Origin: DASQEH01 sp038239485
GTDB taxonomy: Bacteria > Actinomycetota > Actinomycetes > Propionibacteriales > Nocardioidaceae
Assembly: GCA_038239485.1 (NCBI GenBank)
Contig: JBBSET010000021.1
Span: 1-53,355 of the forward strand
Direction of reading: 5' to 3'
Length of the DNA: 53,355 bases
In this document: positions 16,169 to 25,096 of the stretch, one piece after another
How positions within the stretch are numbered: the stretch's first letter is position 1
Layout: every line of letters starts with the position of its first letter
The notes under the pieces: model-generated
Told to the model about the DNA's origin: nothing
Databases searched by the model: none
The model's input: the letters and a program-made list of their open reading frames with translations, nothing else
Made by a program: the position numbers and the translations under genes

Positions 16169-16990
16169 TCATCCGAGGCTGTCGGCGACCCTGCTGAAGT
16201 CCTCGACGGTCAGCGTCTCGCCGCGAGCGGTGGGATCAACGCCGGCGGCGAGGATCGAGGCCTCAGCGGCGGCCGACGACCCCGCCAGCCCGGCCAGCGC
16301 CGTACGCAGCATCTTGCGTCGCTGGCCGAAGGCCGCGTCGACCACCTCGAAGACGCGTTCGCGCCCGGCCTCGCTCGCCGGGGGTGGGCGTCGGCGCATC
16401 CGGACCAGGCCGGAGTCGACGTTGGGAGCCGGCCAGAACACGGTGCGCCCGACGATGCCGGCGCGTCGCACGTCGGCGTACCAGGCGGCCTTCACGCTCG
16501 GGACGCCGTAGACCTTTGACCCGGGTGGCGCCGCGAGCCGGTCCGCCACCTCGAGCTGGACCATGACGAGGACCTTCTCGACGCTCGGAAGAGCGGCGAG
16601 GAGGTGCAGGATGACAGGCACCGCCACGTTGTAGGGGAGGTTCGCGACGAGGGCGGTCGGCGCTGGGTCGGGGTCCGGTACGCCGGTCAGCTGGAGCGCG
16701 TCCGCCTCGACCACGGTGAGCCTGTCGACGTATCCGGGTGCCATCTCGCCGACGGTCAGGGGCAGTGCCCCGGCCAGGGCGGCGTCGATCTCGACCGCAG
16801 TGACGTGTCGTACCTGGTCGATCAGGGCCAGCGTCAAGGAGCCGAGCCCTGGCCCGATCTCGAGCACGGCGTCGTCAGCGACCAGGTCGGCCGCTCTGAC
16901 GATCCGCCGCACGGTGTTGGGGTCGATGACGAAGTTCTGACCCTGCCGTTTGCGCGGGCGCACGTCGTACCGGGCGGCGAGTGCGCGCAC
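16169..16990 (-). CDS. rsmA: 16S rRNA (adenine1518-N6/adenine1519-N6)-dimethyltransferase
   Basis: RsmA/KsgA dimethylates two adjacent adenines in helix 45 of 16S rRNA. Motifs: KRQGQNFVIDPNTV near the N-terminus, SAM motif I VLEIGPGLGSLT, VEADAL and motif IV VANLPYNVAVP, then the C-terminal helical domain. The GTG at 16990 is the only standard start in this frame before the upstream stop. However, the residues just upstream (RLLGPAEV) look like the conserved start of actinobacterial KsgA, and AGGTGAGAGG precedes an ATC codon at 17056. The true N-terminus may therefore be 22 residues longer and begin at a rare codon. Confidence 0.95.
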   Translation of the reverse strand: MRALAARYDVRPRKRQGQNFVIDPNTVRRIVRAADLVADDAVLEIGPGLGSLTLALIDQVRHVTAVEIDAALAGALPLTVGEMAPGYVDRLTVVEADALQLTGVPDPDPAPTALVANLPYNVAVPVILHLLAALPSVEKVLVMVQLEVADRLAAPPGSKVYGVPSVKAAWYADVRRAGIVGRTVFWPAPNVDSGLVRMRRRPPPASEAGRERVFEVVDAAFGQRRKMLRTALAGLAGSSAAAEASILAAGVDPTARGETLTVEDFSRVADSLG

Positions 16991-17088
16991 CTCGGCCGGC
17001 CCGAGGAGCCTGGGACCGCCGGGGCTCCGTGCTTCGGGGGGGTCGACGTCAGCGATGGCCTCTCACCTGCCAGAGCCCGGCGCAGCCG

Positions 17089-18213
17089 TCAGAGCAGGCC
17101 GAGGGAGGACGCGCAGGCGGGCCAGGGGCTGTAGCCGCCTGCGGCGTCACGGATCTTGGTGGCGATGGCGATCTGCTCCTCGCGAGTGGCGTCGCTCGGC
17201 AGCGAGGCGTACGCGCCGCCGCCGTTCGCGAGCCAGGTGGACTGGAGGAACTGCAGGCCGCCGTAGTAGCCGTTGCCCGTGTTGATGGCCCAGTTGCCAC
17301 CGGACTCGCACGAGGCGATCGCGTCCCAGACGGTGCTACCGCCGGTCGTGACGGGCGGCGCCGGCGGCTGGGGCCGTACCTTGGTGCCACGGACCTCGAT
17401 CTGGGTCACCGGTGAGCGGACCTCGACCCGCTTGACGATGCGGGTCTTGACCAGCTTGCCATTGGACCGCTCCACTTTGTAGGTGACCCGGTCGCGCCCG
17501 GTAGATCCAGCGCGGACCAGCCGGCTCTGTCCGGTGAACATGCTGGAGTCGTCGCGGACGACCGTGGCGTACGAGACCGGCCGAAGCGCGGTGCGGGTCC
17601 GGATCGATATCCGGGTGATAACGATCTTGGAGCCGTCGTGGATCGTGGTGCGGCCTGGAGGCGACACCTTGTCGTTGTGGTCGACCGTGAGCTTCAGGTC
17701 GACCAGCGCCTCGTTGACGCTCAGAGCGGTGGTCGTCATCGCCTTTGCCGGCGCAGCGCCGTCTTTGACGAGGACTCGCTTCGGGGTGTCGACAACGAGC
17801 TTCAGCCCGGAGCGGCCGATGAAGAACGACCGGCTCTCGGACAGGTCGGCGGCGTACGAGAACCGCTGCCCGATCTGGGCCAGCGCCTGGTTGACCGTTG
17901 TCGCGGTCGTCCAGTACCGCTGCTTCGAGCCGTCCACCGTCAACGTCAGCGGACGGCCGTACGAGACCGCGATCAGGGTGCCGTCGTTGACCGCACTGCT
18001 GAGCGAGGGCTCAACCGCATCGTGCTTCCCGATCGTGATGCCCTGGCTCTGGAGGACGTCTGCGACGGTGCCGGCGAAGGTGGACACCTTCGTCGTGGAG
18101 CCGTCGACCGAGACCGTGACCGTCTTGCGAGCCGCGACGTAGGCGATGGCCGCAATGGCCGAGCCGAGAATGAGGGTGGCGGACACGATGACGATAATGA
18201 GCCTCTTGGACAC
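17089..18213 (-). CDS. rpfB: Resuscitation-promoting factor RpfB-type muralytic protein
   Basis: The 374-residue exported protein has one N-terminal membrane anchor (about 4-27), three DUF348 repeats (VTVSVDG, LTLTVDGS and LKLVVDTP starts), a G5 domain (about 195-275) and a C-terminal lysozyme-like domain. In the last, WDAIASCESGGNW contains the catalytic Glu303 and GGLQF follows. Rpf proteins cleave peptidoglycan and promote growth from dormancy. The GTG start at 18213 has GGAG five bases upstream. Location between tatD and ksgA is the conserved one. A 236-bp gap separates it from tatD, so it likely has its own promoter. Confidence 0.95.
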   Translation of the reverse strand: MSKRLIIVIVSATLILGSAIAAIAYVAARKTVTVSVDGSTTKVSTFAGTVADVLQSQGITIGKHDAVEPSLSSAVNDGTLIAVSYGRPLTLTVDGSKQRYWTTATTVNQALAQIGQRFSYAADLSESRSFFIGRSGLKLVVDTPKRVLVKDGAAPAKAMTTTALSVNEALVDLKLTVDHNDKVSPPGRTTIHDGSKIVITRISIRTRTALRPVSYATVVRDDSSMFTGQSRLVRAGSTGRDRVTYKVERSNGKLVKTRIVKRVEVRSPVTQIEVRGTKVRPQPPAPPVTTGGSTVWDAIASCESGGNWAINTGNGYYGGLQFLQSTWLANGGGAYASLPSDATREEQIAIATKIRDAAGGYSPWPACASSLGLL

Positions 18214-18262
18214 GTCGCTCCAGATGTCGTGCTTCCCGGTTCACGGAGGTGTTTCGAGGCGA

Positions 18263-18278
18263 TGACATGACTGTGTCA
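18263..18278. promoter_or_regulatory. Short palindrome upstream of rpfB
   Basis: TGACA and TGTCA arms flank six bases, 50-65 bp upstream of the rpfB start codon in the 236-bp gap after tatD. The site could be a regulator half-site pair in the rpfB leader or promoter. The arms are short, so chance is a real alternative. Nothing else in the gap could be assigned. Confidence 0.3.
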
Positions 18279-18449
18279 GACCTGGTCCGCTTCCGGCCAC
18301 AAGTTCACGACCTTGGCAGACGACCACGGGCTGAGGCAACGCGAGGCGCTGTTATCGCGGGATTGGTGGCGAGGATCACCACCCAACGGTCACACTGGTC
18401 CCAACAGCCGCACGATGCGCAGGCGTCCCAGTGATCGAGCACCCACGGC

Positions 18450-19382
18450 TCAACCCCAGCTGCCGCCGTACGCCGCATCGGTGTTGGCGGCAATGGCCGC
18501 ACACAGCGCCTCGAGATCGTCGCCGCGCTCCGCGGCCATCGTCCGGACCGTCAGCGGGACGAGGTACGACGCATTCGGTCGTCCGCGGAAGGGGGTGGGG
18601 GTGAGGAAGGGGGCGTCTGTCTCCACCAGCAGCCGGTCGAGCGGCGCCACCCGGAGCGCCTCGCGGAGGCTGGCCGCATTCTTGAACGTCACGGTGCCGG
18701 CGAATGACAGGTAGGTGCCGCGGTCGAGGCATCGTCGCGCGAACTCGGCGTCTCCCGAGAAGCAGTGCAGGATCGTCCGCTCCGGGACGCCGTGCTCGTC
18801 GAGCATGGCGAGCACGTCGTCGTGGGCGTCGCGGTCGTGGATCACCAGCGCCTTGCTGTATCGGTGGGCCATCGCGATGTGCGCAGCGAACGAACGGCGC
18901 TGTGCCGCTATGCCGTCGGCACCGGTCCTGAAGTAGTCCAGACCGGTCTCTCCCACCGCCCGGACGCGGTCGCTGGACACGACCAGCCGCTCGATCTCCG
19001 CGAGCCCTTCGTCGAGCCGGCCGGCGCCGTCCAGCGTCGGGGCCTCATTCGGGTGGATCGCCACTCCAGCCACGATCGAGGGGAACTCGTCGGCGACCTC
19101 CACAGCCCACACGGCCCCGGGCAGGTCGCACCCGACCTGGACGATCCGGTCGACGCCGACTTCCGACGACAGCTCCAGCGCCGTCGCCGGGTCGAGCCAG
19201 CTCTCGCCGTCCTTGATGTCGAGGTGGCAGTGGTTGTCGGGCACCGGTACCGGCAGCGGCTCCGGCAGCGGTGGCCGGCTCAGGTCGCGGAGCTTCAGGG
19301 CGCTGCCGCCCGCGGCACCATCGTCGTAGTCGGTGGCCCTGGAGCGCACAGGAGCGCCCCGGGCGGGTGGATCAGGACTCAC
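18450..19382 (-). CDS. TatD-family metal-dependent hydrolase
   Basis: This TIM-barrel hydrolase of about 310 residues has metal-ligand motifs NHCHLD, GETGLDYF, IHDRDAHDD, LHCFSGD and VETDAPFLTP, all in the TatD order. TatD enzymes have 3'-5' exonuclease or other DNase activity in DNA repair and turnover. GTG 19382 is chosen because GAGG lies about ten bases upstream; a TTG at 19391 is also possible but sits too close to that site. The start overlaps the end of metG by 11 bp, so the two are coupled. The residues before PLPEPLPVPVPDNHCHLD are poorly conserved, and a later start is possible. Confidence 0.92.
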   Translation of the reverse strand: MSPDPPARGAPVRSRATDYDDGAAGGSALKLRDLSRPPLPEPLPVPVPDNHCHLDIKDGESWLDPATALELSSEVGVDRIVQVGCDLPGAVWAVEVADEFPSIVAGVAIHPNEAPTLDGAGRLDEGLAEIERLVVSSDRVRAVGETGLDYFRTGADGIAAQRRSFAAHIAMAHRYSKALVIHDRDAHDDVLAMLDEHGVPERTILHCFSGDAEFARRCLDRGTYLSFAGTVTFKNAASLREALRVAPLDRLLVETDAPFLTPTPFRGRPNASYLVPLTVRTMAAERGDDLEALCAAIAANTDAAYGGSWG

Positions 19383-21180
19383 TGCTGGCAAGCCTCAACC
19401 GGGCGAGCTCGTCGTCGACGACGGACGGGTCGAGCTTGACGAAGATCGGGCTGGGCTTGCCGACCATGGCCCCCGGCACCACGGGTCTGCCCTCCCAGGG
19501 GGTGGGGTCGGTGTAGTCGCCGGTGATGACCGGGTAGCCCGGGCCGCCGTCGAGGTCGTGGACATCGGCGATCCTCGGCATCGGTGCTATCTCGCCGGTG
19601 CCCCCCAGGGCCGCGTGGACGACGTTGGCGCTATGCGGCAGGAACGGTGACAGCATGATGTTGCAGTCGCTCACTGCCTGCGCGACAACATGCAGGATCG
19701 TGGCCAGCCGGTCGCGCTCGGAGTCGTCCTTCAGCTTGTAGGGCGCCTGGTCGGTGACGTACTTGTTGACCTCACCGACGACCCTCATCGCCTCGGCGAT
19801 GGCCGAGCGCTGCCGGTGCCCGGCGATCAATGACCCGACGGTTCCGAAACCCTCGGAGACCTGGGCGAGCAGGGCCAGATCGGCCGGCTCCAGCTCCCCC
19901 GGCTTCGGGATCTCACCGAAGCTGCGGTGGATCATCGTCGCCGCCCGGTTGACCAGGTTGCCCCAGCCCGCGACCAGCTCACCGTTGGTACGCCGGACGA
20001 ACTCGGCCCAGGTGAAGTCGCTGTCGGAGTTCTCGGGACCGGCGGCGCAGATGAAGTACCTCAGCGCGTCCGGCTGGTAGCGCTCCAGCATGTCGCGCAC
20101 GTAGATCACGACGCCACGGCTGGACGAGAACTTCTGGCTCTCCATCGTGAGAAACTCCGAGCTCACCACCTCGGTCGGCAGCTGCAGCTCGCCGTAGATG
20201 CCGGGCTCGCCTCCGCGCACGCCCCGGCCGTCGTAGGCGAGCAGCTCGGCCGGCCATATCTGCGAGTGGAAGGTGATGTTGTCCTTGCCCATGAAGTAGT
20301 ACGACAGGGCGTCGGGGTTGTTCCACCAGTGGCGCCACGCGTCGGGGTCGCCCGACCGCCGAGCCCACTCGATCGAGGCCGACAGATATCCGATCACCGC
20401 GTCGAACCAGACGTACAGCCGCTTCGTCGGGTTGTCCCGCCACCCGTCCAGTGGCACCGGGATCCCCCAGTCGATGTCACGGGTCATCGCCCGCGGCTTG
20501 ATCTCGGACAGGATGTTCTGGCTGAACCGGATCACGTTGGGCCGCCACGTGCCGGACGCCGCCCGCCCGTCGAGCCACTCACCCAAGGCGTCGGCGAGGG
20601 CCGGCAGGTCCAGGAAGAAGTGCTGGGTCTCGACGAAGACCGGTACCTCTCCGTTGATCCGGCTGTGCGGCTCGATCAGGTCGGTGGCGTCCAGCTGGTT
20701 GCCGCAGTTGTCGCACTGGTCGCCGCGGGCAGACGCGTAACCACAGATCGGGCAGGTCCCCTCGATGTAGCGGTCCGGCAGCGTCCGCCCGGTCGTGGGC
20801 GACACAGCTCCTTCGGTGGTCTGCTCGATCATGTAGCCGTTGCGGTAGACCGTCTCGAACATCTCCTGCACGACCGCGTAGTGGTTGCGCGTGGTCGTCC
20901 GGGTGAAGAGGTCGTAGGTCAGCCCGAGCGCGACGAGGTCCTCGACGATGAGCCGGTTGTTGGTGTCGGCCAGCTCGCGCGGAGTGACCCCCGTCGCGTC
21001 CGCGGCCACCAGGATCGGAGTGCCGTGCTCGTCGGTGCCGCTGACCATGAGTACGTCGTGTCCGACCATCCGCATGTAACGGCTGAAGACGTCGGAGGGT
21101 ACGCCGAAACCGGCCACATGACCGATATGGCGCGGGCCGTTGGCATACGGCCAGGCGACGGCAGACAGGACATAGCTCAT
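19372..21180 (-). CDS. metG: Methionyl-tRNA synthetase
   Basis: The 602-residue class I synthetase charges tRNA-Met. The HIGH signature is PRHIGHVAG (HIGH at 18-21). A zinc knuckle CPIC...CDNC is near 146-162, and the KMSKS loop appears as KFSSS near residue 351, with the second Lys replaced by Ser. The anticodon-binding helical domain fills the C-terminal third, and no C-terminal tRNA-binding appendix is present. Start ATG 21180. It heads the metG-tatD-rpfB-ksgA-ispE series. Confidence 0.96.
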   Translation of the reverse strand: MSYVLSAVAWPYANGPRHIGHVAGFGVPSDVFSRYMRMVGHDVLMVSGTDEHGTPILVAADATGVTPRELADTNNRLIVEDLVALGLTYDLFTRTTTRNHYAVVQEMFETVYRNGYMIEQTTEGAVSPTTGRTLPDRYIEGTCPICGYASARGDQCDNCGNQLDATDLIEPHSRINGEVPVFVETQHFFLDLPALADALGEWLDGRAASGTWRPNVIRFSQNILSEIKPRAMTRDIDWGIPVPLDGWRDNPTKRLYVWFDAVIGYLSASIEWARRSGDPDAWRHWWNNPDALSYYFMGKDNITFHSQIWPAELLAYDGRGVRGGEPGIYGELQLPTEVVSSEFLTMESQKFSSSRGVVIYVRDMLERYQPDALRYFICAAGPENSDSDFTWAEFVRRTNGELVAGWGNLVNRAATMIHRSFGEIPKPGELEPADLALLAQVSEGFGTVGSLIAGHRQRSAIAEAMRVVGEVNKYVTDQAPYKLKDDSERDRLATILHVVAQAVSDCNIMLSPFLPHSANVVHAALGGTGEIAPMPRIADVHDLDGGPGYPVITGDYTDPTPWEGRPVVPGAMVGKPSPIFVKLDPSVVDDELARLRLASSES

Positions 21181-21243
21181 GACGGCAAGCGTAGGCGCGT
21201 ACGTCCACCGGATTTGCCGACGGTCCCGCCGACGCCGGCCCGC

Positions 21244-24200
21244 TCAGCTGAGCGAGGGCTCGGTCTCGCTCCCCCTGAGCAGCTCGAACGTCTCCCACAT
21301 GGACGCATAGTGGCCGCCCTTCGCGAGCAGCTCGTCGTGGCTGCCGACCTCCTCGATCCGGCCGTCGGCGAGGACGGCGATCCGGTCGGCGGAGCGGGCC
21401 GTCTGGAGCCGGTGGGCGATCACGACGGTCGTCCGTCCGTGCGACACGCTCTGCATCGCGGCCGCGACCTGCGCCTCGGTCGCCAGGTCGAGGTTGGAGG
21501 TGGCCTCGTCGAGCAGCAGGATCGCCGGGTCGACCAGCTCGGCGCGGGCCAGCGCGATCAACTGGCGCTGGCCCGAGGAAAGGGAGCGGCCACGCTCGGA
21601 GATCTGGTCGAGGTACCCGCCTGGCAGGGACGCGATGAAGTCGTGCGCCCCGACCGCCCGCGCCGCGGCCTCGACCTCGGCGTCGCACGCGTCCGGCCGG
21701 CCGTACGCGATGTTGTCGCGGACGGATCCGGTGAAGAGGAACGCCTCCTGCGGCACGTAGCCCAGCTGCTGGCGGAAGGCGGCCGTCTCCAACGACCGCA
21801 GGTCGTGGCCGTCTACGCTCACGCTGCCCGAGTCGGGGTCGTAGAAGCGCGTCAGGAGCTTCATCACCGTCGACTTCCCGGCACCCGTCTCGCCGACGAG
21901 CGCCACCGTCTCACCGGCGGAGATGGTGAGATCGATGCCACGCAGCGCCTGTGGCGGCTTCACCTCCACGGCTTCCGACCCCGTGAGTATCAGCGCGTCA
22001 CTCGGCCCGCGCGGCTCGTCTCGACGACCGGCCGCAGCTTGCGGATAGGAGAAGCGGACATCGTTCAGGCGGACCGCCCCGCGGAGCCGCCCCGGGTCGA
22101 CCGGCTCAGCCGGGGACGGCGTCAGGCTGTTGAGCTGCATCAGGCCCGAGATGCGACCGATCGAGATCCTGGTCTGCTGCCAGGCGTCGAAGACCTGCGA
22201 CAGCTGCTGGATCGGCGAGAAGAAGAGGTCGATGTAGAGGATGAACGCGATCAGCTCACCACGGCTCAGATCGCCATTGCCGATCAGGACGGCGCCGACG
22301 CCGAGCACGATCGCGTCGGCCACGGCCGACAGGAACTGCACGAAGGGGAAGTACGTCGCGACCAGCCGCTGGGCGCCGACCCGCGCCTGCAGGTACTGGG
22401 CACCGAGTCGCCGGAAGCGGTCCATCGCCGCACCTTCATGCACGAAGCTCTGCGCCTCGCGCACGCCGGACAGGCTCTCCTGGAAGTCGGCGTTGACGAT
22501 GGCGATCCGGTCACGCGCCTCGTCGTACAACCTGGCCGACCGCCTCCGGAAGATGGCGGTGGCGACGGCGAGGGGTACGACGATGGCCAAGGTGCAGAGG
22601 CCGAGCTCGACATTGAAGACCACCAGCGCCACGCCGACGCCGACGAAGGTCACGAAGGACACCAGTGCGGAGAGCAGACCGTTCTGGATCAGCGACTCGA
22701 ACTGGTCGACGTCGGTCGTCATCCGGGTCATGATGCGGCCGGCCATCTGGCGCTCGTAGTAGTCCAGCGAGAGCCGCTGGAGCTGCGCCCAGATCCGGAT
22801 CCGCAGAGACAGCATGATCCGCTGCGCCGCGCGGCCGGTGACGAATGTCTCGCCCACCTCGTCCAGAAGGTCGGCGAGCGTCACGAGCAGGAAGATCCCG
22901 GCGGCGACGAAGAGCACCGTGCTGGACCCCGCGGAGACGCCGTCGTCGATGCCGGTCTTGACCAGGACGGGTCCGGCCAGCGCGGCGAGTGCGTCGAGGA
23001 CCACCAGGACGAGCCCGAGCGCCAGCGGCCGGCGGAACTCCCGCAACAGGCGTGGCAGCGTGAACCCGGAGTCGTGGCGCGACTCGGCGTCCAGGTCGAC
23101 CGTGGCGGTGTCGCGTACCGGCTTCAGCGCGGCCACGCTGGCGAGCAGCTCCGGCGTGGGGGCAAGGCTTATCCGCCAGCCACCGCCTCCGGCGCGACCG
23201 AGGCCCGCGCCCATCGTCGGGGCGCCGATGGTCCGTGTCGCGAACCGGCGGTTCTCGCCAGCGCCGTCACGGCCCATCCACGCCGACTCGGTGGTGCCGC
23301 CGGAGATCCTCGAGAGATCCTCGATCCGGCCACTCGCCGCCGCCTCCGTGCTCGGCTCCTCCAGGCCGGTGAGCAGGGTCCGGTAGAACGCGCTGCGCTC
23401 GAGCAGCTGCTCGTGGGTCCCGTCGTCGACCACGCGTCCGCCCTCGATGACCACGATCCGGTCGGCGAGGTGCAGCGTCGAGCGCCGATGGGCGACCAGC
23501 AAGGTCGTCCGCCCGGCCATCACGCGTCTCAGCCCGGAGTTGATCGACTCCTCCGTGGTGGCGTCCACGGCGCTGGTGGCGTCGTCGAGGACCAGGATGC
23601 GAGGGTCGCTGAGGATCGCGCGGGCCAGGGCGATCCGCTGGCGCTGACCGCCCGACAGCGTGAGCCCGCGCTCGCCCACCACCGTGTCGTAGCCGCGGGG
23701 CAGGTCCGTGACGAACCCGTGCGCCTGCGCGGCCCGGGCGGCGGCCTCCACGTCGGCGTCGCTGGCGTCCGGGCGGCCGTATGCGATGTTGGCCCGCACG
23801 GTGGCGGAGAACAGGAAGCTCTCCTCGAAGACGACGCCCACCTGCGAGCGCAGCGAATGCAGCGCGACCGTCCGCACGTCATGACCGTCGACGAGGACCG
23901 AGCCGCGGTCCGGGTCGTAGAAGCGCGACACCAACATCGTGGCGGTGGTCTTGCCGCTGCCGCTCGGCCCGACGATCGCGACCCGCTCTCCCGGGGCCAG
24001 CCGGAGGTCGACGCCGCCAAGCACCTCGGTGCCGTCGCAGTAGCTGAAGTGGACGCCCCGGAGCTCGACCTCTCCTCGAAGGACCGGCAGTTCGACCGCG
24101 TCCGGAGGGTCCGCGATCGACGGCTCCAGATCCAGCAGCTGGAAGATCCGCTCGACACCGGCCCGGGCCTGCTGGGCGACCGACAGCAGGCCGGCTAGCT

Positions 24201-25086
24201 GCCTTGCCGGCGCCATCAGCTGCGCGACGTAGGTCGAGAACGCCAGGAAAGTGCCGAGGCTGAGCTGATGGCGAAGCGCCAGCCACCCGCCCAGCGCGAG
24301 CACGCCCACCTGCCCGAGCGACGGGATCGCCTGCAGCACCGGCTGGTACCGAGACTGCAGTCGGACCGCTCGCAGCTGGGACGAGTACAGCCGCCCGGCC
24401 GAGTCGGCGACGCGCTCGAGCTCGCGGTGCTCCTGCCCGAAGGCCTTGACGACGCGCACGCCGTTGACGTCCTCGTCCACGATCTGGGCGACGTCGCCTT
24501 CGCGCTGCTGGGCGTCCCACGTCGCCGGGAAGATGCGCTGCCGCATCCGGTACGAGACGACCAGCAGGCTGGGGGCGATAAGCAGGCTGACGCACGCCAG
24601 GAGCGGCGACAGGAACAGCATGACGACCAGCGACAGCAGCATGAGCAAGACGTTGCCGCTCATGATGGGGAGGAAGGCGAGCAGCCCCTGGACGAGCGTC
24701 GAGTCCGAGTTGGCCCGTGCGACCAGCTGCCCGGTGGGCAAGGTGTCGAGGGTCGCGAAGTCCATCCGCTGAAGGTGGGCGTGCATGTCGTTGCGCAGGT
24801 CGTACTGGACGTTCAGCGCGACCCGGCCACCGTGGTACCGCCGGAGGTAGGCGAGGGCGAAGATCGCGGTGGCCAAAGCGATGAGCGCGAGCAGCCACGG
24901 CCATAGGGGCGACGAGTGCGTCACGATCGAGCCGTCGACGATCTGCCGCTCCAGCAGCGGCACGACGACCTGGCACGCGCTGCCGAGCACCGCCGCGACG
25001 ACCGCCACCAGCACATCACGGCGATGCCGGAGGACGTAGCCGCTCAGCCGGCGGGCCCACCCGGGTCCACGGGCGGTCGAGCTCAT
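21244..25086 (-). CDS. Fused two-module ABC exporter (TMD-NBD-TMD-NBD) with one degenerate ATP site
   Basis: This is a single 1280-residue chain with two complete type IV exporter halves. Half 1: six membrane helices to about residue 320, Walker A GPSGSGKTT near 374, LSGGQRQR, and Walker B ILVLDDATS near 500. Half 2: a long Gly/Arg linker (about 585-690), six helices, Walker A GETGAGKST near 1065, LSSGQRQ near 1168 and ILLLDEATS near 1190. NBD1 has Asp where the catalytic Glu should be, and NBD2 has LSSGQ for LSGGQ; these two belong to the same composite site, the pattern of heterodimeric exporters. It probably exports lipophilic drugs or lipids. ATG 25086 has GAGG upstream; a MarR gene ends 10 bp before it. 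Confidence 0.94.
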   Translation of the reverse strand: MSSTARGPGWARRLSGYVLRHRRDVLVAVVAAVLGSACQVVVPLLERQIVDGSIVTHSSPLWPWLLALIALATAIFALAYLRRYHGGRVALNVQYDLRNDMHAHLQRMDFATLDTLPTGQLVARANSDSTLVQGLLAFLPIMSGNVLLMLLSLVVMLFLSPLLACVSLLIAPSLLVVSYRMRQRIFPATWDAQQREGDVAQIVDEDVNGVRVVKAFGQEHRELERVADSAGRLYSSQLRAVRLQSRYQPVLQAIPSLGQVGVLALGGWLALRHQLSLGTFLAFSTYVAQLMAPARQLAGLLSVAQQARAGVERIFQLLDLEPSIADPPDAVELPVLRGEVELRGVHFSYCDGTEVLGGVDLRLAPGERVAIVGPSGSGKTTATMLVSRFYDPDRGSVLVDGHDVRTVALHSLRSQVGVVFEESFLFSATVRANIAYGRPDASDADVEAAARAAQAHGFVTDLPRGYDTVVGERGLTLSGGQRQRIALARAILSDPRILVLDDATSAVDATTEESINSGLRRVMAGRTTLLVAHRRSTLHLADRIVVIEGGRVVDDGTHEQLLERSAFYRTLLTGLEEPSTEAAASGRIEDLSRISGGTTESAWMGRDGAGENRRFATRTIGAPTMGAGLGRAGGGGWRISLAPTPELLASVAALKPVRDTATVDLDAESRHDSGFTLPRLLREFRRPLALGLVLVVLDALAALAGPVLVKTGIDDGVSAGSSTVLFVAAGIFLLVTLADLLDEVGETFVTGRAAQRIMLSLRIRIWAQLQRLSLDYYERQMAGRIMTRMTTDVDQFESLIQNGLLSALVSFVTFVGVGVALVVFNVELGLCTLAIVVPLAVATAIFRRRSARLYDEARDRIAIVNADFQESLSGVREAQSFVHEGAAMDRFRRLGAQYLQARVGAQRLVATYFPFVQFLSAVADAIVLGVGAVLIGNGDLSRGELIAFILYIDLFFSPIQQLSQVFDAWQQTRISIGRISGLMQLNSLTPSPAEPVDPGRLRGAVRLNDVRFSYPQAAAGRRDEPRGPSDALILTGSEAVEVKPPQALRGIDLTISAGETVALVGETGAGKSTVMKLLTRFYDPDSGSVSVDGHDLRSLETAAFRQQLGYVPQEAFLFTGSVRDNIAYGRPDACDAEVEAAARAVGAHDFIASLPGGYLDQISERGRSLSSGQRQLIALARAELVDPAILLLDEATSNLDLATEAQVAAAMQSVSHGRTTVVIAHRLQTARSADRIAVLADGRIEEVGSHDELLAKGGHYASMWETFELLRGSETEPSLS

Positions 25087-25096
25087 GGGGACGACC

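Noticed and set aside
18214..18449. c-di-AMP (ydaO) riboswitch upstream of rpfB
   Set aside because: These riboswitches often precede rpf genes, but I could not find the conserved paired elements or GAACC-type motifs in the 236-bp gap. A covariance-model search would settle it.
19927..24198. A 1423-codon plus-strand open reading frame antisense to metG and the ABC exporter
   Set aside because: It is rich in Arg, Gly, Val and Gln with no domain pattern and mirrors two well-supported genes. Long antisense frames are expected at this GC content.
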